NCBI GenBank assembly: GCA_964017155.1
Contig: OZ024861.1
Location: forward strand, 13,638,412 to 13,702,411
Length of the DNA stretch: 64,000 bases
Direction of reading: 5' to 3'
From: Oasisia sp. SBJ-2009
Lineage: Eukaryota; Annelida; Polychaeta; Sabellida; Siboglinidae
Shown here: positions 50,806-60,487 of the stretch, piece after piece
Numbering within the stretch: position 1 is the first letter of the stretch
Layout of the letters: every line of letters starts with the position of its first letter
Position numbers and translations under genes: made by a program
Notes under the pieces: generated by a model
Databases searched by the model: none
Seen by the model: the letters and a program-made list of their open reading frames with translations, nothing else
Told to the model about the DNA's origin: nothing

Positions 50806-52269
50806 CTATGTCTATGTGTATATGTATATATGTATATATGTATATATATATATATATGTATATATATGTGTGTGTGTGATGGGACGAATCTGGAATCTCA
50901 TTTGTATTGAATCAAACATCCATGACATTTCGAATACGAATCGAATACGAATATTCAGTGGCTTCAAATTTGATTTGAATACTGAACGGTGTCGAGATGT
51001 CTTGCCGGGATGTGGCATCATCTCTTGGCCATGGGCACAAGGCTGTGCCCGAGCCGTCAGCATCATCGCCAAACGCATCGATTGTTTTATTTACTTTCTG
51101 ACCTAACCATGAAAACAGCTTTTTACAGCCGCCAAACTTATTATCGCATTTGTTATCTACATATACACACACAAGGTTACAATATAAAGTCATTTACATT
51201 CCTGTAAAGAATAAAATTAAGAAAACAAACTCGACACGGTCTACAGTGGCTATGCATAGCTCATTGATTACCGTAACATCGGTAATTTATCGCAGGCGTC
51301 GCAAAATAAATTACCTTCACAAATTCCGGTTTTATGCTAACCCTAAACTAATTGTGACCCTAACTAAGTCTAAGTTAACTTCAGCTAATCCTAAACTTAC
51401 CAGAAACCCTAATTTTAAACCTTAACCTGCCACTGCTAACAAAAGACCCCTCGACACAATACCGATATTACGGTAAGCTACCCATAGCAGTCACCGATGG
51501 CGATGACATCACGTTCCCGGCGAGTTTTACGCGAGTTTGTTGGAAGTTATTGGATACTGAACATTCCTGGGGTAGAAAGTCTCAAACGCAGAAAAACACA
51601 CTTGAAGTCACGTAAACACATGATTGAGTACATCGTCCTTCCAAAATTGGCTGCTTTGCTTCTGTTACTCCATTTGATCATAATGCTTTCGAAATAAACT
51701 CCCAAGTTACGTTCGTTGTCGAATATATATCTCGCTAACTGTTTGCTGGAACTATTACACCAGCAATGTTTTCTAACAGCAACCCGATCGATCACGCTTG
51801 TTTACAGTAAGCGAGTGTGCACTGTGCCTGCGCTCACAGCTCTAAGCAAATGAAGGTCCCGCCGTCAGCCCCGCCCCGCGTCCAGTGATGTTTCTTTACA
51901 TATGCGCTGCTATTGGCTAAAGTTTACATCATTGGGGATTTCTGCTACAAGAATCTAAAAGAGGGCGTTCTGGGCTTTCCCATAGTACCAAATATGTCCG
52001 CCATGCGTTGAGGGAAACCCCGCAAGAATGCGACTCGAACAAAGCGATTTATCAGTTCTGTTCTATGAAATTAGTGTGTGCAATGTTACGTAGTGTTTCT
52101 AAAAAGGCTATAAAATGTACTAAGTAAATGACAACTAAGCATTGCTAATTGACAGAAAATATATCAAAGTATACTTTGGTGACACAAAGTCAAAATCATC
52201 AGAAATCATTGTTGCATGTTTATACGGTGTTTTCTCAAAATTAACTTTGCTGACTCATTTCGTTAGAAC

Positions 52270-52300
<31 letters not shown>

Positions 52301-54380
52301 GTTAGATATCGCACAGTTGTTGTGCTGACAGTGGCATTGAGTTCAATGACTAAAACTGTCGTTGGTGTTGACAGACGGCCAACATGTGATCTCGCGTGTG
52401 GAGACACACCTAAGTGACGGCTCGACACAAGTCAGTGGCACGCTCACAGCCGACACCATCCGCTTACTGGCCAAACTACATCCAAACATCTTTCCCGAAG
52501 GTAGTCTCTTACAGGTGAGTGGCGTCTTGCAGGCATTTTATCATACTTCACATGTATATGTAAACATTTCTGTGGAGTAATTTTTTTAATTAAGTGATGC
52601 CTTTGGTAGTTTAAACACACATATAATTTATCGTGAAGTTTTGTCTGTAAGTAAATCATGGATGATGTGAAACCAAACTTTAATAATGTTTACAATGGTC
52701 TGGGTCTGTCATGTTTGCGGAGTGGAAAAGTTGTTTATGTTTGCTTTCATTCCGGTATGTCCATCATTAATTAATAGTTGATTCCATCAGAATGTTTACA
52801 TATTTCTATCCAAAGAATCCCCATGGATATGTAGTAATTACAGGGTCTGTACGGGTCTTTGAAAGTCTTGAAAAACCTTGAATTTGATTGGACCAAATTC
52901 AAGGCCTTGAAATCCTTGAATTTTACAAAGTAGTCTTGAAAAGTCTTGAATTTAATTGTGTTCAATAAGATATTGTTTTCACTCAATTTATTTGATGAAT
53001 AACAGCCAGAAAAGGAAAAGCCTATGCAAAAAAATAATTTATACACATTGGGCATTTCATTGTGGTCGGGGCCATTGTTTTCTTAGTCAAGTAAAAATAT
53101 TAATGTTAACTTAATTTACTGCGCTTAAAAGTACATATGTTGTTAAAATAGTCTTGATTTTTTTTTCAAATAGCCTTGAAAAGACTTGAATAGCCTTGAA
53201 TATCAAATATCCAGATGTGTACTGACCCTGTAATTATTAATCATTACAGAAATCACAGCCACTTACTGATGCGGAGATATGATTTCAGTTTCGGGACGGT
53301 TCCACGCAGCCTGTGCCTGTGAGCAGCCACAGCATAGTTCTCGACTCGGGATCCTTACAGCGGGGCGCCCCCAGTGAGTGCTTAGATAACAAGGACAGCA
53401 TTGAGACGGCAGAAGACGAGCCGCTTACGATATCGACCGCGGCGAGTGACATGATCGCCGTCCCACACAGCATTGTGCTCAGTGCCGGCGTCTCGGAGTC
53501 GATGGTCCACGGCGACCTCGGAAAGGTCATCATGCAGGTGCCTTTGTCGCTTCAAGCGAACAGTGATCTCTACCAACCCCACCAGATGGAGCCACATGAG
53601 ATGGAGGACGGCGGAGACATGATGGCGAAGCAACTGGAAGTGGACAGCGCTGTCATCAACGAGGCGTTCTCGTCAGGTATATATATATATATATATATAG
53701 TGGACAGGTATTCAGTCATGAGATGTTAAATAAATTGTACGTAATTAGATAATAAAATAGAAAGAATTTATTACTTTAGAAGGTGTAGATATGAAATTAT
53801 GAACTTATAATTAAAAAGCAGACAAACGAAGACGTATTGAATATATTGTTCATAACTCCAAGAATGGTTTATTGTATGATTTGACTTATTTTGGAGCAAA
53901 TATTTGTTGATGAGTACAAAGTTTCGGCCCCATCAGCTACGGATCTTGTTCACATACTGGTGTCGTGTGTTGGCTCAGATTGAACAAGGCCTGTAGCTGA
54001 CGGGTCAAAACGTCGTACTCGTCGACAAATTTGTGCTACAAAGTAAGTCAAATGATACAATAAACGAAGAGGTGATCTGTAAATGCATAACACCCCAAAT
54101 ATGTTATGCACTGCGTATGGCGGTTAATTATGACTGCCTAACGTGGGGGGGGGGGGAATAAAGCAAGCATGTAAAACACAAATTTGTGTGGATGGTAATG
54201 TCAGATCGTGAAAATCTCAAGTCACACACCATGTATTGTTGGTGGGGACTGTGAGCCATCGTAAATGCGTATACATTCTTTGCAGATCCTGAGACGTGCA
54301 TAAAGTTGGAGGATGACAACATTGCGGGCAGTGGCAATAATGACAATGATGACACAAACATGCCAGAGGAGGAGTCCTAA
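38554..54380 (+). CDS. CARF: Calcium-responsive transcription factor homolog (CARF / ALS2CR8 family), twelve coding exons
   Basis: Nuclear transcription factor family; the mammalian member binds a calcium-response element of the BDNF promoter. Exons: 38554-39127, 40501-40611, 41628-41803, 43023-43212, 44818-44938, 46393-46533, 47779-47949, 48527-48680, 50390-50525, 52375-52514, 53289-53676, 54286-54380. All borders are AG/GT, the phases match throughout and the sum is 2397 nt (798 aa plus TAA), which validates the model. Residues 1-275 are acidic (EEDSEDEAD). The conserved ALS2CR8 region spans about 275-500: [84 protein letters not shown]. The C-terminus is acidic, MPEEES at the end. Human CARF is similar in size. 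ATG 38554 or 38563 may be the start: both lie in the last minisatellite unit, and a TGTTTCAG acceptor precedes them, so an upstream 5' exon is likely but was not found. Confidence 0.93.
39222..40096. mobile_element. TIR element in CARF intron 1, AAATACATT-rich ends
   Basis: Ends CATGGGTGTCAAATACATT and, inverted, CATGGGGCCAAATACATT. Subterminal AAGTATTTGTATTT motifs are repeated on both sides. Flanks CGTGCAGA and TGTGCATA agree at 6 of 8 positions, as in an old 8-bp duplication, so hAT-like. No transposase. Confidence 0.6.
41217..41475. repeat. (CA)n / (AT)n microsatellite with a duplicated 26-bp lead
   Basis: Two copies of CACTGGG(G/A)TCAGACCACA, each followed by ACTAGACACA and a CA tract. 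An (AT)n run separates them (about 41328-41368). Confidence 0.85.
41831..42118 (+). repeat. Dispersed repeat family B, copy 1 (plus orientation, CARF intron 3)
   Basis: Matches 47960-48412 in reverse complement over nearly its whole length: CAGGATAACAT, TTTCAAGGCATAA, GGAAGACTTTTT and the CCGTCCAC / GCATAAAGCTATG end. It begins 28 bp after the exon 3 donor. Element type unknown. Confidence 0.7.
42640..42838 (-). mobile_element. tRNA-derived SINE
   Basis: On the minus strand the head (42838-42768) folds roughly as a tRNA, with A box TGGTAGAGCGC, anticodon loop CTGTCAA (GTC, Asp-like) and B box GGTTCAATCCC. One anticodon-stem pair and the first acceptor pair are broken. The body has AGACACTAAAAGCCGGTGGT and GAAGTAAAAGATCCCA, blocks typical of a widespread invertebrate SINE central domain. 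I therefore call a SINE and not a working tRNA-Asp gene. Confidence 0.65.
43194..43484 (+). repeat. 29-bp repeat, ten copies, containing the exon 4 end and its 5' splice site
   Basis: The unit CTACCTTTCATCAATGCAG|GTAACTACA includes the last bases of CARF exon 4 and its donor. Ten GCAG|GTAACT sites stand exactly 29 bp apart (GT at 43213 to 43474). Only the first is preceded by the open exon. Confidence 0.95.
43737..43855. repeat. 24-bp tandem repeat, about five copies
   Basis: Unit TAATGTTCATCCATTATGAT plus TATG, with C/T alternation at CATCCATT/CATCTATT. Confidence 0.9.
44316..44798. mobile_element. Foldback MITE ending 19 bp before CARF exon 5
   Basis: Two arms of about 120 bp pair: left GCGCTTACATTT..., GTTATAAACGTTC, GATTGACGTTTCTGCAC, TGTAAAATCATCAATGT; the right arm is the reverse complement with few changes. 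The element stops just upstream of the acceptor at 44817, so the polypyrimidine region of this intron comes from or abuts the element. Confidence 0.8.
44976..45804. mobile_element. TTAA-flanked foldback MITE carrying a SINE inside its left end
   Basis: Ends AGGGATAC / GTATCCCT with TTAA outside on both sides (44972-44975 and 45805-45808). The two arms share CTCCAGTCAGTGAGAG, GTAATTGTGCACA and a long block GATTCAGGGCGCTGCCATCT...TGCGCCAGTGACG in opposite orientation. The left arm is split by a SINE immediately after AGGGATAC. Confidence 0.85.
44984..45265 (+). mobile_element. tRNA-derived SINE nested in the MITE
   Basis: A box TGGCTCAGGGGTAGAG, B box GGGTTCGAATCC, then the SINE body GGGCAAG...CATTGCTCCAGTTCACT, GTATAAATGAGTACCTGGC and AAAGCGCCTGGATACTG, ending in TTGCCTTTAC. 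The body resembles core-type SINEs (V/Deu group). It interrupts the MITE arm, so it is the younger insertion. Confidence 0.78.
46610..47290 (+). repeat. Dispersed repeat family A, copy 2 (CARF intron 6)
   Basis: Colinear with 14775-15430: TATATTTGATTGGATCATTC, TTGCCTATTTTATTCAAA, ACAAGACATTT, ATGTTTCTAAGAGCATC, CCTGGTCCTGTCTAGCATGA and a CTTCAGGGCCTCTTGGTCTG end. Confidence 0.6.
47374..47730. mobile_element. hAT-like MITE (CAGGGTTG ends) upstream of CARF exon 7
   Basis: Ends CAGGGTTG / CAACCCTG; internal TTGATTTAATC motifs in both orientations; flanks TGTGAGTG and CATGAGTG agree at 6 of 8, as in an 8-bp duplication. Non-coding. Confidence 0.72.
47931..48180 (+). repeat. 81/82-bp repeat, three units, containing the exon 7 end and donor
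   Basis: TCATCAG recurs at 47931, 48012 and 48094. Each unit carries CCTCAG|GTAGAAG (the exon 7 donor) followed by CATAGCTTTATGCAGAAACC, the end of dispersed repeat B. Units 2 and 3 are duplicated from the exon-intron junction. Confidence 0.9.
47960..48412 (-). repeat. Dispersed repeat family B, copy 2
   Basis: Reverse complement of 41831-42118, with its terminal part triplicated as described for the 81-bp repeat. It lies directly against CARF exon 7. Confidence 0.7.
48906..50135 (+). repeat. 23-bp pyrimidine-rich minisatellite filling CARF intron 8 (about 53 copies)
   Basis: Unit GATCCTCTCTCCCTGTCACCACT, with recurrent variants (CACCTCT, CACATCT, CTCTCTCT). Nearly uninterrupted over 1.23 kb. 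Confidence 0.95.
50136..50380 (+). repeat. 27-bp tandem repeat next to the exon 9 acceptor, about nine copies
   Basis: Unit TCATATATGTCGCTGTCACC plus TGACGTG, with GACATG/GACGTG variants. The last copy blends into the acceptor ACGCTGCAG|GTAAAC (exon starts at 50390). Confidence 0.92.
50700..50872. repeat. (TATATG)n microsatellite
   Basis: Hexanucleotide TATATG/TGTATA run with minor C and AT variants, in CARF intron 9. Confidence 0.95.
51245..51497. mobile_element. Small foldback element in CARF intron 9
   Basis: TGGCTATGCATAGCT...TACCGTAACATCGGTA on the left pairs with TACCGATATTACGGTA...AGCTACCCATAGCA on the right. The middle contains degenerate CTAACCCTAA-like stretches. Confidence 0.6.
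51841..52030. promoter_or_regulatory. Promoter-like GC-rich patch in CARF intron 9
   Basis: GCCCCGCCCCGCG (GC box) followed by TATTGG (inverted CCAAT) within an otherwise AT-rich intron, and a CCGCCATGCG downstream. It could be an internal promoter for a short CARF form or part of an inserted element. Weak evidence. Confidence 0.3.
52841..53230. mobile_element. CAGGG-ended MITE in CARF intron 10
   Basis: Ends CAGGGTCTGTACG / TGTACTGACCCTG, direct TAATTA on both sides (52835-52840 and 53231-53236), and internal repeated GTCTTGAA/CCTTGAA motifs. Confidence 0.75.
53868..54063. mobile_element. Foldback element (~75-bp arms) in CARF intron 11
   Basis: TTTATTGTATGATTTGACTT...CGGCCCCATCAGCTAC is followed by its inverted copy GTAGCTGACGGGTCAAAACG...AAGTCAAATGATACAATAAA, separated by about 45 bp. 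Confidence 0.75.
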
Positions 54381-55117
54381 CACACGACAATACAGAGTAG
54401 TTACGTCCATGTCGCTGTCACTGGAACGAGTTGTGATATCCATAGAGAGACATATATCAAACTGGGTATATGACGTCACTGAATGCCGGCCCTAAGTTAT
54501 TTTTACACCTGTTGCTATCCATGACCAGTTGATGTGGTCTAATAAAATGAGAAATGTAAACTGCAATTAATAGTTATTTATACCATAATATTAGACAAAC
54601 TTTGTGACTGTCCTGGCTTTGTAAATGCTCTGTTTTATGTAATTGAACATATATGAACGGTGTTATTAGAACTAATGATTTTTTACATTATCGTTCATGT
54701 TCATCATTTCAACAGTGATTTACTAGCCAATCCATCAGAGGGCGTTGTTATCAAAAATTCTTGAGCACCGCCCTGTCATTTCTACTCTGTATGATTCAAC
54801 TTTATCACCGGGATGGAATCATTCGGACAGTATCTGACATTGTTGTATGGGCTAGACCTGCGAATCTAGGTAACACCAAATATGACGCTGAGACAAGGAC
54901 ACTTCAAGATAAATGTAACCTGTAACAGCAAAGTCTATATCAACATGTAAAATTGGACTTTTGTACATTTTCTGATTCTATTGCATGTAAGCTTTAAAAC
55001 AATAACATGTTTATTTATCGCTGTGCAAGTTCGTAAATATGTGCATTTTGTTAGTTTCGGATTTTACAAAAATAAACAGGACATGTAAAAGAGGTATGCA
55101 TTTCTACAAAAAATAAA
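54381..55117 (+). terminator. 3' UTR and polyadenylation signals of the CARF gene
   Basis: AATAAA at 54541-54546 would give a 160-nt UTR. Further AATAAA at 55071 and 55112 could give a longer form. Confidence 0.55.
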
Positions 55118-55911
55118 CATTTATAGTACAAAACCTTGGGAGCTATTTTTGGCTAATGTGCAGAGTAAGCCCATTTATTTGCTTGCATTGGCAGGTTACA
55201 ATTGATGCTAGGAAGGGGACAGAGCAACTAAGTACCATTCAGCTAAACTTAGTACCTGTGTAGGTGACTATAAAATGTGTGAAAAGTTACAATAAAACTA
55301 AATGTGTATATGTTACCACATAACAACCTGGTGAAGTTATTCGAAGAAAATAGATGTGCTTACCCAGTGTAGATTTCAGTGAAGTTGTTTGGGGGAACTT
55401 ATAAATGTATGCACTATCTTTGTGGCTGGCTCAGTAAGTGCTACGTGGAAAAAGCTGAGAAAGCTTGTTCACTAATATACCATTTTTATTCTAGAACGTG
55501 AAGTACTTATTCTTCAGTTGGCCCGTCTGCATTGGTGTATTAACTTATATTAATGGAAGGTAATATTTGCTGATTTGTGTTTGTTAATATACCAAGGAAA
55601 TGCTGATGTTGCAACAACATGAAGTGTTACAATTGTTGATTGGTATTCAGTGAACAGCAGAAAAAACAGCTTTTGTTATATTTCAAAATGTGTGTGTATG
55701 TTTGTATATGGAGCTCTGTAAATAGCTTATAATTATATTTTTGTTTGTATTGTTCTTAATGCTGGTATTCAGTTATTGTGATATTACCACAACTGTGTGT
55801 ACATATTGAAAATGAATGCAATATTAATACAATTTTGAAACTACAGACTTTGTTGATGTGAACACACATGCACGCATGCACGCACGCACACACATGCACA
55901 GTGAGACACAT

Positions 55912-55958
<47 letters not shown>

Positions 55959-55981
55959 CACAGTGAGACACATGCACACAT

Positions 55982-56036
<55 letters not shown>

Positions 56037-56047
56037 GAGACACGCAT

Positions 56048-56099
<52 letters not shown>

Positions 56100-57922
56100 C
56101 AAAGACATCTACTCACTGGAAATATTAGTGTCATTTTTCTCTTGTTAGGGTTCTCCCATGTTAGGGTTCTCCCATTTGTTTGAATTGGTGGGTGTGTCTT
56201 TACCTTCAATAAGGCTAACTAATTCAGTTACAGACCATCAACTGAAATCCCACCTGCAAAAAGACTGGAGAGATCACACAGATCTATGCGACTCCACAAA
56301 CTACCCGAAACTGGGAATCTGGAATATAAAAAACTAATGTATTTATTTAATCAATGTTTTAAAATATAACGTTTTATTGTTATTATAATTTACATGTACA
56401 CCTATCTTATCATGACAGACACTCCAGGGGAATTTCCCCTAAGGGATAATACTGTAACAGTAATTGTCCAAAATCGATGGAGAAACTGGAATACAACTAC
56501 AGAAAATAAACATTGAGACGGTTTCAATGCTCATAGCAAAAATAATATTATTTAGCAAACGGAGTAATTCTATTAAAATACACTCAGTCTATTTTCTGTA
56601 ATGTATTTTATAATTTTCAAAAGCAGAAAGAGCACATTTTTTATTGTGAATAGTAGACAGGAATAACAAGTTATGCATACTTGATGAAATCTTGAAAATT
56701 AAACAATGCACTTAAATATATAGTATCAGCCGAGTTACCCAGCGATGCTTGGTGAAAACAGATATAAAATGTAACGATATTTGTCGATATGCTCTGGAAA
56801 CATATTCCGTTTCGGCGAAGCCAGGTTAGTGGTTTTTATAACGTTTCCCAGAGTGAGGCTTGGCGCGCGTCTTTACTGTAGCGTTTTTATAGTATCTGTG
56901 TCCGAATGTAGCTTGTTAATGGTGAGTATTATCAGTAATTGCTGTTGCATCAGGGCCGGAATGATAGAGAATTAGGGCCGGAATGATACGACATTTCGCA
57001 ATAACATACTTATCACAATATAGACTACTTTTCCACGATAAATATTCGGCGGTTCTATGCCCCAAATTCCAACCATTGAATGACGAATCGATCATCATGA
57101 TCATGTAAATGACGACTGTAGTTTGGACTTGGCCTTGTCTCTCCTCATACGTATATGAATACGCCAAAGGTCATTGTTTGTTGCGCTTCTGCTCTTGGAT
57201 TTTAAAGAATATAGGCGTTATAGAAGTGTCACAATAACTGTTGACTAAATCGCTCACTAACAGGAAAACAGCTCAAGCCAGTCAAGGTGCCCAGTACATA
57301 CACGCCGCTAGTTGTAGCACCGGGAACGACCCCCACGTGACAACACATTCCAAATCCAAGCCACATTAAAGGGGAAGTGAAACACAGCTGTAACATTCCA
57401 TATACCTAAATGTACACTATATAAGTATACATTAATGGTGGCAGAAGCACATTCACTTATCAGACAAACTGGAAAAAAAATATTTTTCAATGCCTAAATC
57501 GTCGTCATCGAACACTGCGTATCGCCATCTTTATTCCAAGCCGAGTGGTTTGATTACCTCCTATCTAGCCCATGTAAAATTTTGTTTTTTTCCGGTTTTC
57601 TTCATAATTAGACATTTCTACGCAAAAACAAAAATATGGTGCCTTATTATACACGATAGGTATCCTATGTATCCACAAATAATATTTATTTGCATTCGAA
57701 ATAAAAAGCTGAAATTAAATACCGACGAGTTTGAACCAATGAAACATTTTCATTTTTACGCTCTCCGTTTTGACAGCCTTCAAGGGGCGGGGCTTACGAC
57801 CGGAAGGTCTATCGGGACTATTTCCTTCTTTTGTTTACAAAGATATCGGAAGCGTTTTGCGTTAAGACTTGTCTTAGAAGAGACGCTAGTTGTTAGTGGT
57901 TTTGGATAAATCACAATAGAAA
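55118..57922. other. Intergenic DNA with CA repeats
   Basis: No gene recognised. Holds four CA tracts at about 55858-56100, each preceded by a GCACAGTGAGACAC-type lead, so the group arose by local duplication. At 57367-57387 TTAAAGGGGAAGTGAAACAC looks like one end of a TTAA-type element, without a partner that I could find. Confidence 0.5.
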
Positions 57923-59100
57923 ATGGATCCGACAGAGGAATCATTTGTAGCACAAGTGAGAGAAGCATCTGTTGCACAAGTGACACACCCAGCGTGCGAG
58001 CCGAGGTGCGAGACGGCGAGAGAAGTCAGAAGATCGCCAAGTTTTATGGAATTGACTGAGGATCTTTTATTTTGGGATCAACGTGCTATAAAACAATGTG
58101 ATGTTGCATGGTGTTTGTGTGGATACTGCGTCCCGATGTCGACGCACATCGTTGTATGTTGTCTGGAGATAGCTGACGACCGAACCCGACCGCGTTGACA
58201 GATGCCTGCATGAACTACGACTGACCACGAATGGCACGATCGAGTGGCGCACGACAGCTGTCAATGACAATGTTGGGTCTTGGGAGTATCGGTCTGTTGG
58301 CTATGTGCGATTTGCGTGCAGACTCGTTGGTTCGACCAGTAGCTACCCTCGGGGTAGTAGGTAAGTAATACGTAGTTCAACAGGTATCGAAAAATAATTT
58401 AGCACTTCAAATCTAAACAGAGCAATTACATTTGTTTGGCCACACAATGTCAATGACACATGTATATTAAAAAAAAAAGTCATTCTATCTTCGAATTCGT
58501 AACGTAAATCTGTTGCAAGCTTACTTTTTATTCCTGACAATATGTTACATGATGTGTGCATCCTTTTAATATAATTAATTAATTTTCAATTTAAAATGCT
58601 AATACAATTTGTTTAATTTATGTAAATAATGTTATTTGCATATGCATGCTGCCATGCAATTTATTATAATAGTCTGAATAATAAATAGAGTGGAGTTTTA
58701 ATGTATTGTGTACTATGTATTGGATATGTGCGGGTGTGTGTATGTTATCAAGACCACATCATGACAATCATAAATTCATGTGTTTGCAAAATGCTGTAAT
58801 AATTTTACATACAAATAATTTGTTTGTAAAATGCTGTGATAATTTTATTAAAGTATTTCACAAACAAATCAACCAATGCGCTGACGTTGTGATGTGATAT
58901 TGATAAATTACACAGTTTTGCCAATTACTAATGCATGGTGTAATTATAAGATAATGATTGTTTACTATAAATCAAATGTCAGAATGTATCGGTTAGCTGC
59001 ATATCATCACTGCACATGTTCAATGGGATGCTTTCATGCAGGCAGCAGGCATGTTATACCAGCCAGGGTGTTTTGCAGGTGCAGAAAAGAGAAATTAATT
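57923..59100 (+). pseudogene. Broken gene with a P2X7-type Cys-rich C-terminal domain
   Basis: The open frame from ATG 57923 reads ...VAWCLCGYCVPM..., then VVCCLEIADD, matching the WC.CG.CVPMPT...CCREI start of the Cys-rich domain found at the C-terminus of P2X7 receptors and in many stand-alone invertebrate proteins. A TGA at 58196 stops it. The +1 frame continues (VDRCLHEL ... WEYRSVGYVRFACRLVG) to a possible donor at about 58360. A second block at 58982-59090 reads YRLAAYHHCTCSMGCFHAG and RHVIPARVFCRC, matching the later AYRQ...GRLG...R.VIPSCV part. Residues are substituted and the frame is broken, so I call it a decayed copy. No ion-channel domain is present. A GC box (GGGGCGGGG, 57784) lies upstream. 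Confidence 0.6.
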
Positions 59101-59185
59101 TGTTCTTGTAAACAACAACACTTTCTCTGTTTCTCATTAGTGGCAGAACTGCTTCAGTCATCATCAGTGATATTGCTGTCATCCG

Positions 59186-59447
59186 CTAACACATATTCTG
59201 CATCACTCTTTTAAGTGTTTTCCTTCTGTCTGTTCCAGACAGAATGATCTGAAGATGGCGACAGTGAGACTGGGACATCCAAGGTGTCATCCACATTGAC
59301 AGGACTGCCATGGTCAGTCGAAGAAGGCATGCAGGACTGCGACGACAACTTCGCATACCCATGGTCATGATGAATATTCAATGGAACAACAATATTATCT
59401 GTATTAATTGCTGCATCGATAAAGTATCGCATTGGCGACAAGATCAC
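59186..59447 (-). CDS. Short acidic ORF of uncertain status
   Basis: On the minus strand an ATG at 59447 opens 78 codons ending ...SVWNRQKENT, then a TAA (59211-59213). The same frame then continues (KSDAEYVLADDSNITDDD) to a TGA. The acidic Ser/Asp composition resembles linkers of transposon-encoded proteins, but it overlaps nothing recognisable. It may be a fragment of another element or chance. Confidence 0.2.
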
Positions 59448-60033
59448 TGGCTCTGTTTGAGTTTGACACTACGAATTAATGGCGTTGCAATGTGACATCC
59501 GTACTGCCATGAGGGACAATATCATCTGGTGCACTGGATCCTTTGAAAGTTGTGTTCGGTATTTGTGAATCCTTCATCTGAAAGAATGATACATATGTAT
59601 GATGGTATGTATCTTCTGTAATATACATATAAATAGCAATGTTTTGTCATCTTTTGTTTTTTCATTGCAGTACCTACATCATAAAAATTCAAACAGATTA
59701 AATCAACTTATAATTAGCATTTCGGAAAGTGTTCAGGATCTAATTTTGTGTAGATGCATAGATCTGTGGATATTGTAACTATGCATGAGAAATCTAAATT
59801 TGATTGAATTATTTCGGGTCCCCCAGACTATTTTTCCACAATTGTTAAACCAATCTACTTGTGCATGGTTGTTGCATGTGGTGGTGCTGCTGTACACACA
59901 AAATCTGTATTTTATTGCATCATTCTATGGGCCTCAAAACACAAAGTAATGCTGGCGATTTGTTTTTTGAGAAGGTCCCTTGAAATGACCCCCAGATCAG
60001 TTTGGTGTATTAGGTATCTGCTTTCTGGCTTGT

Positions 60034-60487
60034 GGGCACAGAGCACAGTTGATTTTCCCATTGGCGGCCATGTTAACGTTTTGTCAGATTATAAGGAAAC
60101 TGGACCTGAGAAAAAATCTAAATTTTAACACAATCATTGCAGTCATGTCACTGATATACTGATCAAATTTCGTCAAAAAAGCATATCTCAGGCTCTTTTA
60201 AAATGCATGCATGTGTTCTGCCCCTCAAAATTGACCAAACTTAGCACGCTTTTCTGCATTCGCAGGGTCATGTAAGAAAAAATGGCTAAAAATCACTACG
60301 CCAACTACACTCTGCCTAACATGCGTCATTGCACTGCAGATATATCATAGCACTGAACCTACTAGTATGCCTGTCCTACTGTACTCATTTCACATAAAAA
60401 GAATTTTTCAAAATCTCAAATAACACCATTATTAAGGTACTACATTCGTATGGGTTACACCAGGAAGTCTAACTGTGCTCTGACCCC
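60034..60487 (+). repeat. 454-bp direct repeat, copy 1
   Basis: Reads the same as 62592-63045 by eye over the full 454 bp. The unit's own ends are imperfect inverted repeats (GGGCACAGAGCACAGTTGAT against GGGGTCAGAGCACAGTTAGA), so it may be a TIR element or half of a larger one. Confidence 0.9.

Noticed and set aside
51330..51425. Interstitial telomere repeat
   Set aside because: CTAACCCTAA-like words are scattered and degenerate, not a TTAGGG array.
55756..56209. Long Cys-Val / Thr-His open frames
   Set aside because: Same reason: CA microsatellites.
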